A stretch of DNA of 64,000 bases from NCBI GenBank assembly GCA_018350325.1, contig JAEVLN010000043.1, positions 248,001-312,000 of the forward strand. Reading direction: 5' to 3'. The notes below the pieces were generated by a model. It did not search any database. It had not been told where the DNA came from and saw only the letters and a list, made by a program, of their open reading frames with translations. Below, in pieces: positions 35,701 to 44,903 of the stretch (position 1 is its first letter; each line of letters starts with the position of its first letter). The stretch comes from Globodera rostochiensis (taxonomy: Eukaryota; Nematoda; Chromadorea; Rhabditida; Heteroderidae). The translations under genes and the position numbers were made by a program.

Positions 35701-35881
35701 AATCCCAAGACAATTCGTCTCTTTGCAATCCCATGACAATTCGTATCTTTGCAATCCCAAGACAATTCGTCTCTTTGCAATCCCAAGACAATTCATCACT
35801 TAGCAATCCCCAAGGCTCCGAGTGACGCGCCAACATGACGAGGCAGAACAGAGGCACAAGGACGAGCGATTGGGGGGCCAT
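32779..35881 (-). CDS. Secreted cysteine-rich protein, copy B (one Cys domain plus basic tail), about 282 aa
   Basis: Paralogue of copy A. Exons (minus): 35881-35800 (signal peptide MAPQSLVLVPLFCLVMLARH), 33967-33788, 33666-33451, 33211-33070, 33007-32779; phases fit and the exon lengths sum to 283 codons. One Cys domain is present (KCTQS, CYSDVSCETYRCKDG, then YCTSSS, VCSQCYGADCNKD). It is followed by a Lys/Thr/Pro-rich linker (TKKPPKPAKNTELHCLLEKI) and the family tail (KLSRRFAPRKPKNSKKRT, MMFMDEYLLAIEK). The second Cys domain seen in A and C is absent. Intron 1 (33968-35799) is almost wholly the 26-bp minisatellite. If intron 1 were retained, the signal peptide would run straight into a 26-residue Cys-containing repeat (CKETNCLGIAKRRIV). 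Confidence 0.72.
34018..35797. repeat. 26-bp minisatellite, about 68 units, in intron 1 of copy B
   Basis: Head-to-tail units with invariant core GACAATTCGTC joined by (T)CTTTGCAATCCCA(A/T). Main variants are CTCTTTG, CTATTTG and TTATTTG, and AAGAC versus ATGAC. Some variant strings recur in the same order (for example about 34220-34400 and about 34620-34780), so multi-unit segments were duplicated. 26 is not divisible by three and no frame meets a regular stop, so long frames appear on both strands. Confidence 0.97.
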
Positions 35882-36412
35882 TGGCAGTTGAATTTTTTTG
35901 CTTCAAAGCGATTTCCTTAAAAATACGTAACCGTTTCATTGGCACAAATTCCCAATTATGAATTGTGTCCCCCTCAAAGAATGGCGCTAATTAAAACTCA
36001 ATTTTGAGAATTTATCATTTTTTGATTTGTAAAATATTTGAAATGAAATGAATTGAAGGAAATATTTGCCCACCAAAAAGTGTTTATGAAAATAAAATGA
36101 TTGGCAAAGTCCGATGGGGCGATTGAATGAAGCCAATGGAAACGATGACAGAAAATGATTCATTCATCCAAAAAAGCGATGGACGGAATTCCAAAAACAA
36201 AAAAAGAAAAATTGCGCGAATTTTAGTGAAAATCGTCCGACAATGAAGCCAATGGAAATGCAAATGATTCATCCAAAAAGCGATCGTCGAAAAGTTATTT
36301 AATAAATGCATAAATACCGTACTTTTTTAAACAAAAAAATGCATTTAAATTTAATAAAATCGGATGCCAAAAAGGACTCACAAATACCAAAATTATGCAA
36401 TGATTAAGCGTT
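35882..36412 (-). promoter_or_regulatory. Conserved 5' flank of copy B
   Basis: About 530 bases nearly identical to the flank of copy C and partly to that of A. Contains two internal copies of a segment with GAAGCCAATGGAAA and ATTCATCCAAAAA, the string AATGCATAAATACCGTAC, and GGATGCCAAAAAGGACTCAC near its outer end. Confidence 0.55.
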
Positions 36413-36710
36413 CAAACAAGCCGCCCGCTTCGAATCGGCGGACTTTGCGCGAGCCTCGGCTCTCCTCTAATTGAGGAACCCAAAAACGGTGACTTTTTGT
36501 AACTCCACTTGATTTAAAAGTTCGTGTTGTACATTGGGGAACTCTTTCTTCGGCGCCTGGAAAATGCGACACCAAGCGGAAAATGTGACTCTAAGAAAAT
36601 GTGACACTAATTTGAAAGAAAATTTTTGAAAATTAAGAAAACCCCCACTTTTTAAGTAACACCAAAGCCTGATAGAATAACTGGGGAAAAGTTAGAGACT
36701 TAGGGGTTAA

Positions 36711-36755
36711 TTAGGCTTAGGCCTAAGCCATCCTTCGTTAGGCTTAGGCTTAGGC
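36711..36755. repeat. Interstitial telomere-type repeats (TTAGGC), head-to-head
   Basis: (TTAGGC)2 at 36711-36722 is directly followed by the inverted CTAAGCC, and after eight bases (TTAGGC)3 stands at 36738-36755. TTAGGC is the canonical nematode telomere hexamer. Confidence 0.85.
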
Positions 36756-38051
36756 AAAATAGTGGACCGCCCTCCGTTTCGCCCCACTATTTCTCCGGCT
36801 CATTTAGGGAAAAAAGTTGTTAAAAACAAGACGACAACAACCGGCGGCGATATGCGCATAAACATTCAAACATCTCCGCTTATCCTATCCTAATGATGTG
36901 ATCAACAAAAAAAGTGCACAGTTAAAAAGATGGAATATTAAAATTTATTTTAATGTTCCCCAGCTTTAACAAATAATTTATTGCAATTGTTTATTTTTTG
37001 AGAAGCTTGTTTAGCTTTAGCTTATTTGTCACTTCAATTTGCTAAGAGCTTTTAAATGGCACCACCAAGCGGGGCTGACTGGCTTGGCATGCAGCCTGAA
37101 TAAATAAATCTCGCGGTTAGCGCAAAAAATGTTGCCGTAAATCGGAAAACCTTTAATTTCCATAATTTTGTATTTTAAAAATTTTTTCCATCATGCTGTA
37201 AAAGCATAAGATTTAAGAACATAAAAATTCCATCACCTAAAAAGTGAACACGATATTTTAAGTTCAGCGAACCAAAGAAAAATGTTATTTTTGTAAATGT
37301 TCAAATTAAACAATGCTTCTTTGAAGTCAAACAAAAACTTACACATCTCTGCGCTAATTACCCTTTGGAATTGTGCGACCGGCACCGAAAAATGATTTTT
37401 TGCGCAGGCGAAGTCCTCCCTCCAATCGATATATTCGGCAACCGCTGGCCAACAGCGATTGATCAGAATTAGAGATAAGAATTTTACTGGCTGAAAGCCC
37501 GTGTAGCCCGTAAATCAGGCACAAAAAAAACGGGCTACGAGCCCATGAGACAGACCCCGGCTCGTGCCCAATCTCTGATGAGAAGCGCCGTGCCGACGCC
37601 GCCGATGAGGGTGCCTATAGGTCGTTTCGTAAAAAAGGCAAATTGGGCGCTTTTCAAAAGTTTTTTTGTTATAACTTCTTTCAAAACTAACCAAATCAAA
37701 CATTTTCGATACCATTCGAAAGCATGCAATGGGTAAAAAGCTTACAAAGGCAAAAGCTAAGCGATTGGCCAATCTCAAAAAAAGTTATGGCCAGAAAACG
37801 CTTTTTTGGCCACAATTGGCCATAACTTTTTTGAGGCCGGGCGGGCTTTTTTCCGGGCAACCAGAAAGTGACCGGGCGGGCTTTGCCGGACGAATATTTT
37901 TTGAGCGGATTTCCGGGCTTTTTTGATTTTTTGTCCGGGCGGGCTTTGCCGGGCGAATTCCGGACTTTAGCCCGGACCGAATATTTCCTAGTCGGGCGCC
38001 CGCCCGGCGCCAAATGCCCGCCCGTTGCCCGCCCGACCCGGGCGCCCGTCC
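36756..38051. other. Gene-free stretch with GC-rich inverted-repeat insertion
   Basis: AT-rich to 37500. Then about 37520-38060 holds repeat-like DNA: an inverted pair CTCAAAAAAAGTTATGGCCA (about 37776-37794) and TGGCCATAACTTTTTTGAG (about 37817-37835), then runs of CCGGGCGGGCTTTGCCGG and CGCCCGCCCG. The AAAGTTATGGCC arm recurs at about 49143. No coding gene is seen. Confidence 0.5.
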
Positions 38052-38099
38052 GAACCCTAACAAGCGCACACATTGGAGAACAAAAGCGAAGGTCATCCG
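38052..38099 (-). pseudogene. D3: remnant of a D-family signal-peptide exon
   Basis: The minus strand reads MTFAFVLQCVRLL, matching MASAFVLQCARLL of D2, and neighbouring bases also match (CGCACACATTGGAGAACAAA). After this the homology stops at the GC-rich repeat, so the rest of the gene is gone. It occupies the position between copies B and C that D1/D2 occupy between A and B. Confidence 0.6.
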
Positions 38100-39006
38100 A
38101 AAGCATATTTTGTTTTAGCTGACATCCCGATATTACGTTTAATGTACGGAAATGAAGTTAGATTTTAGGCCATTTAATCATCAGCTACTGCCCTGCCGAA
38201 AAAATGAAGTTTCTTCTCTTAAAATTGTCTGATATTTAACGATAATATTGAAACTTCTGACAACCTTAAATAAACACAACTTATTTTGAAGACATTTTAA
38301 GAACTATTTGTTATTTTAATGCTTATTTTGAGAGTTTGAGGAACTATTGAACTACCTATTTTGAGCTTTTCAGAAACTATAAAGCGCAGGCAGCCCTTCT
38401 ATGAAAATAGTGCAAAAATTTCTTCATTTTGTTATTTAGTAAAAAATATATAAATTATATATTATTGTAATTTCAATACAAAGTGACCAATATTTATAAT
38501 TTAAATTGAGCAAAGTTGAAAAGGTCGCGACGGACAACGCATAATAATGGGGAAGGAACAAAGATGAAAAAAAGATGGAAGCCGGTGTAAAAAATGATAC
38601 GAATAAAAAGATAATATTTTAGATATTTATTTCGACATTTTTGTTTCAATAATCTTTTGCTTTCCACTGACGCATTCAAAAAGATTTGTTAATTTAATTT
38701 AATCATTTATAACATTTAAATTATTATTATTACAAAATCAGAGGTAATGTTTGACAGATTAATTAACGATTTTATTAAGTTATTGCACATAAAGACAATA
38801 ATTCCATGCTCTTGCCGCAGCTGACAATTAGTTTAATGTGATTTTGTTCCGAAATTTCTTCCCTTACAAATGATTCGATTCGAATTGCTTCTATCCATTA
38901 AATGCAAGAAAGAATGCGTCCCAACTGCTGCTTGAACGGCTAAAACGTCTAACAAAGGGAAGGTTTTATGTTAATTTTGTAAGAAAAACAAAGAAAAAAA
39001 AATTTC

Positions 39007-39085
39007 TGAAGCGAATTGGATTCGAACTTTCACACACAAAAACGAAACTGCGAACACAACCACCAGGCCACAAAACCAATTGACC
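39007..39085 (-). mobile_element. tRNA-like box A/box B unit
   Basis: On the minus strand, TGGCCTGGTGG resembles box A and AAGTTCGAATCC is a good box B about 40 bases later, as in a tRNA promoter. Acceptor pairing is poor, so a tRNA-derived SINE or a decayed tRNA is more likely than a working gene. Confidence 0.45.
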
Positions 39086-39365
39086 GCTCGTAAATCTTTT
39101 TTCGTTAAATGAAAATGCATTAACTTTGAAGGCCTATATCTGGTTCCCCAGGGTTTTATAGCAAAAATGAATATCACTTTGTGGAGAAATGTGGGGGTGA
39201 TCTCTCAGCGTGCCAAGTTTCATCCCGAAACTCCGTGGACACCTGAGGACATTCCCTTTGTAACAGGGGTGCGTCGAAAGAAAAATTTTATCGAAATCGA
39301 AATTGAATTCGAAATCGAATTTTTTTTATTGTTGTCAAAAATTTAGTGTAAACTTTCAAAAAAAT

Positions 39366-39441
39366 TGTCGATGAGAGGATTCGAACATCCACCTCATTTT
39401 TGGTGACGGGAAGACAGACCAATAGGCCGACAACCAAACCT
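39366..39441 (-). mobile_element. tRNA-like box A/box B unit
   Basis: On the minus strand, TTGTCGGCCTATTGG resembles box A and ATGTTCGAATCC box B, about 76 bases overall. It is followed by TCTCATCGACA and a run of T, with A/T-rich flanks rich in TCGAAATCGAA on the other side. Organisation resembles the unit at 39007-39085. Confidence 0.5.
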
Positions 39442-39624
39442 GTATCACGCACGAAAAAATTCTTATTGATACAATTTTCTTTCGACAAAAATTTCGAAGA
39501 ATTCGTCTTTTGTTTTTCGAAATCGAAAAGAAAAAAAACCTCGAAATTGTCGAAATCGAAGGTTTTGACGCACTCCTGCTTTGTAAGGGGCGGGGGAGCT
39601 TAAGAGAGACGGCGCTGATGGGAC

Positions 39625-39717
39625 GCCCCGGTAACTCAAAAGACGGAAAGAGCATTTATTGGCATGGGATTAAAGCTGATCATCAGGCCGAGGGTTCGAT
39701 TTCCGCCCGGGGCACCA
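39625..39717 (+). mobile_element. tRNA-like unit, SINE-type (block C, first)
   Basis: Counterpart of 32080-32172, with the same perfect GCCCCGG/CCGGGGC stem, ACCA end and GGTTCGATTTCC box B. It differs at a few bases in the D-arm (GGTAACTCAAAAG). Confidence 0.6.
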
Positions 39718-39901
39718 TTTTGCCTATCTCTTTTTGGTGGCGTTAGAAAGTGGCCCCACCGTCGCCCACGGGCAATCGATCGACTGATGGACCGGTCTCA
39801 TGGAAAAGAAGCTATCTGTCAAGAAAAAGTGTCCCAGCCGCTGCTTAGACGGCTAAAACGCCTAAGGGGCGGGGAGCATAAGGAGCCTAAGCTGATGGGA
39901 C

Positions 39902-39992
39902 GTCCCGGTAGCTCAGAAGACGGAAAAAGCATTTATTGGCTTAGATGTGAAGTTAATTACCGTGCCGAGGGTCGTGGATTCGCCGGCCCGGC
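39902..39992 (+). mobile_element. tRNA-like unit, SINE-type (block C, second)
   Basis: Counterpart of 32380-32473. It begins GTCCCGGTAGCTCAGAAG; the box B region is shortened by a small deletion (GTGGATTCGCCGGCCCGG), so it is decaying. Confidence 0.5.
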
Positions 39993-40262
39993 ATTTTGCC
40001 AATCTTTTACTTTTTATGAATGATTAAGGAATTTGGGGGAAAAGACGCGCACCGATTTGCCAATCTCCACGTCACAAAATTCTTTCTAATTTCGTTCATA
40101 AAATTTTATTCACAAACCCAAAAAACAAAATAATACATTAAATAATGAATAAATTTAAATACAATTTTAATATAAAAAAAAGCAAAATCTTTAGCTTTGG
40201 GATTATTTGGAATAAAGTCTTTTAGAAATATAAAGCCCAAAATCAAATTGCTGGAAAGCAAA

Positions 40263-43083
40263 TCATTCGACCAATTTCTCAAAGGCAAAAATGTAATCGT
40301 CCACAAACACCAGGCCAACTTTTTTGATGCTTTCTGAGAGTTCGTCGGCGAGATCGTCGCCGAGATTTTTGTCGTCTTTTGCCATCACTTTGTTGACCAA
40401 TTCCTTGCACTTTTTCGACTTTTTCAGCGAGCGGACGGCAAACCGACGCGAAAGTTTGGCGTTCCAATTCTTCTCCCTTTAAAAAGGAGGGGGGGGGGGG
40501 AATGTTGGCATTTTGAAGGCAAATTCAAATTTGGCACAAAAACGAACACGTTGCAAATTTTGTTGATCAAACAAAGCATTTTGCTGTCGTTGCCAGAGTC
40601 CACATTGTTGTCTGGCTAAAAATGCAACAACTAAATGTACCTAATCAATTTGGCACTAGCACCCAAAAACCCCCGAAATGTTAAAGCGACGGATTGTCCA
40701 ACCCGACGGATTGTTCTCTTGCCAAATTGTCCAGTCAGGAGGAATTGGGTTGGCGGCGGTTTCAGACCGAACCGAAACCCCCGAGAAATTCCGGTTTGGT
40801 TACTAACCGAATTTCAAGATGCCATTACCGTGGTGTTCGTCAATGGCGGCGCCTTATTTCCCATTTCCAAGGGAATTTTTTCTTTGTTGCATTTCTCGCC
40901 GTCGCAAATCTCGCAGCTGAACTTCCACGGTGCGGGACAGAATTTGTCCAACACGGCATTGTAGCAGTGGCGTCCAAAACCAGGCTCGATACATGAGTTG
41001 TAGGTAAATTTGTCGTTTTTGTTTTCTAAAAGAAGTTACCATTTGGAAAGTGCGCAATGTAACGATAGGCAAAATGGTAACCCCCGGAGGGTGGGACTCG
41101 AACCCACGACCAAAAAATTTTAAAAAAAAAGAATGAAATCCCTGCCTCCTTATAATTAATTATTAAAATTATTTATATATCTAATTGATATTTTTACCAT
41201 CTTTGCAGTGGTATGTTTGGCACACGGCTTTCACCTGGCAATCGACAGTATAGTTCTTACTAAGGTCCCGCATTTTCTGCATCATCAGTTGCTTCAGAGC
41301 GGGGGGAAGTTTGAAGTCTTTGGCATAACGAAAACTCTGAGAGCAATTTTCTCCTGAAAACATTTTTTTTAAAATTACACATTGCCAGTTTTACTATGTC
41401 CTCCGGTAGTGGTCTTGTTCGGCTTCGTCGGGTTGACTTTTTGGGTGGTTTTGGCTTTAGTTGTGGTTGTGGTTGTGGTTGATGTGGTTGCCACCACTTC
41501 GGGATCTGAGCCGGAAAATTTTGGATTTTGTTTCAACTTTTGCTGTGGTTGTGGTGGTGATTTTGATTGTATATTCCAAAGATTTCATAAATTGTGGAAT
41601 ATTTTGATTTGTAAATTGTAAATGTGTCCCTTCAAAATAAAGTTATTCTAAATCACCCTTTTCCGTTGGTTCGACATTCTCCACTTCCAAATTGATTCGA
41701 TCTTTATTGCAGTCCGCGCCATAGCATTGGGAGCAGACCGGCTTGCCCTTGCTGCTGCTGCTTGTACAATAAGGCTCTAATTCATCGTTGGTGCATTTGG
41801 TGCTCTTTTCATCTTTGATCTTTTCCTTTGCGCATGCGTTGATCACAAAAATATCGTTGCCTTTTTCTGATTTAAATGTTTTTATTTTGAATTTAAAAAA
41901 TGCTGTCTCATTAAATTCAATTAAAATATAATTTGGGTGTCCATTAATTAATTAATTAATTAATTGTTCATTTACCCACCATCTTTGCATCGGTAAGTCT
42001 CACAGCTGACATCGCTGTAGCATTCAATCGAATCACTCCACGTGTTGGCATTGGATTCGCTAAAATCCTTCCATTTCCAATCGTTTTCCAAAAGATTGAC
42101 TTCAGCCCAGGGATTGTGGCTCTTTACATGACGCAGAGATTGGGTGCATTCGTGATCTACAATTTTTTTTCAAAGATCACTTTTAAATCCTTTGCTCCGA
42201 CTGCAATTCATTAAGAATAATTCGTCTCTTTGCAATCCCATGACAATTCGTCTATTTGATGACAATTCGTATCTTTGCAATCCCATGACAATTCGTCTCT
42301 TTGCAATCCCAAGACAATTCGTCTCTTTGCAATCCCATGACAATTCGTCTCTTTGCAATCCCATGATAATTCGTCTCTTTGCAATCCCAAGACAATTCGT
42401 CTCTTTGCAATCCCAAGACAATTCGTCTATTTGCAATCCCATGACAATTCGTCTCTTTGCAATCCCATGACAATTCGTCTCTTTGCAATCCCAAGACAAT
42501 TCGTCTCTTTGCAATCCCAAGACAATTCGTCTCTTTGCAATCCCATGACAATTCGTATCTTTGCAATCCCATGACAATTCGTCTCTTTGCAATCCCAAGA
42601 CAATTCGTCTCTTTGCAATCCCATGACAATTCGTATCTTTGCAATCCCAAGACAATTCGTCTCTTTGCAATCCCAAGACAATTCGTCTCTTTGCAATCCC
42701 ATGACAATTCGTCTCTTTGCAATCCCAAGACAATTCGTCTCTTTGCAATCCCAAGACAATTCGTCTCTTTGCAATCCCATGACAATTCGTCTATTTGCAA
42801 TCCCAAGACAATTCGTCACTTTGCAATCCCAAGACAATTCGTCTCTTTGCAATCCCAAGACAATTCGTCTCTTTGCAATCCCATGACAATTCGTATCTTT
42901 GCAATCCCAAGACAATTCGTCTCTTTGCAATCCCAAGACAATTCGTCTCTTTGCAATCCCAAGACAATTCGTCTCTTTGCAATCCCAAGACAATTCATCA
43001 CTTAGCAATCCCCAAGGCTCCGAGTGACGCGCCAACATGACGAGGCAGAACAGAGGCACAAGGACGAGCGATTGAGGGGCCAT
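40263..43083 (-). CDS. Secreted cysteine-rich protein, copy C (two Cys domains; altered tail)
   Basis: Paralogue of A and B. Exons (minus): 43083-43002 (signal peptide identical to B), 42156-41980, 41866-41657, 41505-41395 (Thr/Lys-rich linker, TTTTTTTKAKTTQK), 41353-41198 (QSFRY, VCQTYHCKDG), 41025-40829 (YNSCIEPGFGRHC, CEICDGEKCNKE), 40615 to about 40550, 40476-40263. Phases agree up to the penultimate exon. There the donor used in A and B (CCAA|GTTTG) reads CCAAATTTG in C, with an upstream insertion. Only phase-0 donors remain, which would put the last exon into the alternative frame (QTFASVCRPLAEKVEKV) rather than KLSRRFAVRSLKKSKK. The basic-tail frame itself is still open to a stop at 40263-40265. 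C is therefore either newly spliced or starting to decay. Confidence 0.65.
41075..41111 (-). repeat. 3' half of a tRNA-like sequence in an intron of copy C
   Basis: The minus strand reads a perfect T-arm (GTGGG TTCGAGT CCCAC) followed by CCTCCGGGGGTTACCA. No matching 5' half is present, so it is a tRNA or SINE fragment. Confidence 0.55.
42213..42999. repeat. 26-bp minisatellite, about 30 units, in intron 1 of copy C
   Basis: Same unit as the array in copy B (core GACAATTCGTC), with a higher share of ATGAC-type units and GTATCTTTG variants. The first units are irregular (a deletion at about 42255). Both arrays end in the same last unit (ATTCATCACTTAGCAATCCCC) next to exon 1. Confidence 0.97.
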
Positions 43084-43613
43084 TGGCAGTTGAATTTTTT
43101 TGCTTCAAAGCGATTTCCTTAAAAATACGTAACCGTTTCATTGGCACAAATTCCCAATTATGAATTGTGTCCCCCTCAAAGAATGGCGCTAATTAAAACT
43201 CAATTTTGAGAATTTATCATTTTTTGATTTGTAAAATATTTGAAATGAAATGAATTGAAGGAAATATTTGCCCACCAAAAAGTGTTTATGAAAATAAAAT
43301 GATTGGCAAAGTCCGATGGGGCGATTGAATGAAGCCAATGGAAACGATGACATAAAATGATTCATTCATCCAAAAAGCGATGGACGGAATTCCAAAAACA
43401 AAAAAAGATAAATTGGCGAATTTTAGTGAAAATCGTCCGACAGATGAAGCCAATGGAAATGCAAATGATTCATCCAAAAAAGCGATGGTCGAAAAAGTTA
43501 TTTAATAAATGCATAAATACCGTACTTTTTTAAACAAAAAAATGCATTTAAATTTAAAAAATCGGATGCCAAAAAGGACTCACAAAAATTATGCAATGAT
43601 TAAGCGTTCAAAC
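43084..43613 (-). promoter_or_regulatory. Conserved 5' flank of copy C
   Basis: Nearly identical to 35882-36412. Differences are mainly single bases and short A-run lengths, so the B/C duplication is recent. The homology ends near GCGTTCAAAC at about 43613. Confidence 0.55.
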
Positions 43614-43637
43614 TAGAGTAGGCCGGGATCGCGGTGC

Positions 43638-43681
43638 GACATTTGCGGACGGACATTTGCGGACGGACATTTGCGGACGGT
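43638..43681. repeat. Tandem GACATTTGCGGACG, three units
   Basis: Three head-to-tail 14-bp units immediately outside the shared flank of copy C. Confidence 0.9.
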
Positions 43682-43783
43682 TGAACTGTAAAAAAATTAA
43701 ATAAATTTAAAAAAAAAATTAAATGTTAAAAACAAATTTTTTTTTTTTGGAATAGGAAGGGCGGGCCTCGTCAGTACGGACCC

Positions 43784-44068
43784 TCACAAACAAAAGGGCA
43801 AAGCAAAACTGCAAAGAAAAACATTTGAGTCTAAATATGTATTTATTGAGTAATTCTTTTTATTTTGCAAACAATGTCTCAGAACCCAATGGTCAAAACC
43901 ATTAGATGCTAGTCTGTATTGAAGTGAGCGTAGGTGATTAACGATTTGCTCTGGTGTGGGATTGACAAGCAAATCAAATTGAGTAACTAGTGTCCTTATG
44001 GCTAAATCGTTATTTATGTTTTGTTTCTTTCTTGGTCGAATATTGAGTCCCAAAGTTGGATTGTGCAA
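43784..44068 (-). other. Open frame of 94 codons, unrecognised
   Basis: Reads NIRPRKKQNINNDLAIRTLV then PTPEQIVNHLRSLQYRLASN. Composition is protein-like and differs from the repeats around it, but no splice context or homologue was recognised. It may be a fragment of a transposon gene. The rest of 44070-44900, including a GC-rich patch at 44225-44545, holds nothing supportable. Confidence 0.3.
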
Positions 44069-44903
44069 TGCGTTCTTCTTTTTTTAGTACCGTGATTAAT
44101 CTTAAATCAAATTTGACTATTTATAAAGATAATTTATAACTTGGAAAGTGGAGGATGCAAATTTTGAAATTTTCGTCGTAGATTTAAATGAAATGCTTCC
44201 TAAAGTTTCTTTATTATTGTGTACAGTGAAGCGCCCGGGGCGCCATAACTGAGGGGAGGAAGGACAGGGGAAATGGGCATTGGGGAACGAGTGGGGATGA
44301 TGGCATTTGGGGACAAGCCGCCCGGGCCCTGGGCGATTGACCTCCCCTCCCGAACTCCAAGCCCCGCAGAGCTCTGATGGAAATGTTTATGGGCGGTGAA
44401 GGAAAAGGTGAAGGATCGATCGTCCGCAGCAGAGAGAAAAGGCACACAAGTGCTGGGTGGGATTCCTTCCGATCGTTGGGGGCTGATCGCTTAAACGGAC
44501 GTCCGGTGCTCACGGGGGGAGGGGGCGGGGACAACAGATTGTTGGTGGTCAACTGGATTCGGTTTCACAGTACTAAACTTGATGAACCAAAATTGAAGGA
44601 GATGAGAAAAATATTTTGAATAATAATTTTAAAAAAAATTTGTCTTACCATCGACCGTTACAAAAAGAAAAATGTTTTTTTTTTTTGTAAATGTGCTTCG
44701 TTAAATTTATTTTGATTGGTTCGCGGATCGCGGCGATCCAAATTTACATTATCTTTATTCTTTGTACAATATACAAATATTGAAAAAAGATACAAAATAA
44801 AAATTATGAGTAAAAATCAACAACAAAAAACAAAGAAGCTTTTTGCTCATTTTTGGCACATTTAATTGCGCTTGCTCTGTTCATTTTCAATGATTCTGCG
44901 CAA

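Noticed and set aside
34018..35797. CRISPR-like array
   Set aside because: Units are directly adjacent with no unique spacers, in a eukaryotic intron; this is a minisatellite.
33924..35825. Long open frames on both strands across the 26-bp arrays (also 42192-43083)
   Set aside because: They are products of a stop-poor 26-bp repeat that is open in most frames. Apart from the signal-peptide exon there is no coding evidence, and good splice sites define an intron.
44200..44619. Overlapping open frames in a GC-rich patch
   Set aside because: Three competing frames, low-complexity composition and no splice or homology support.
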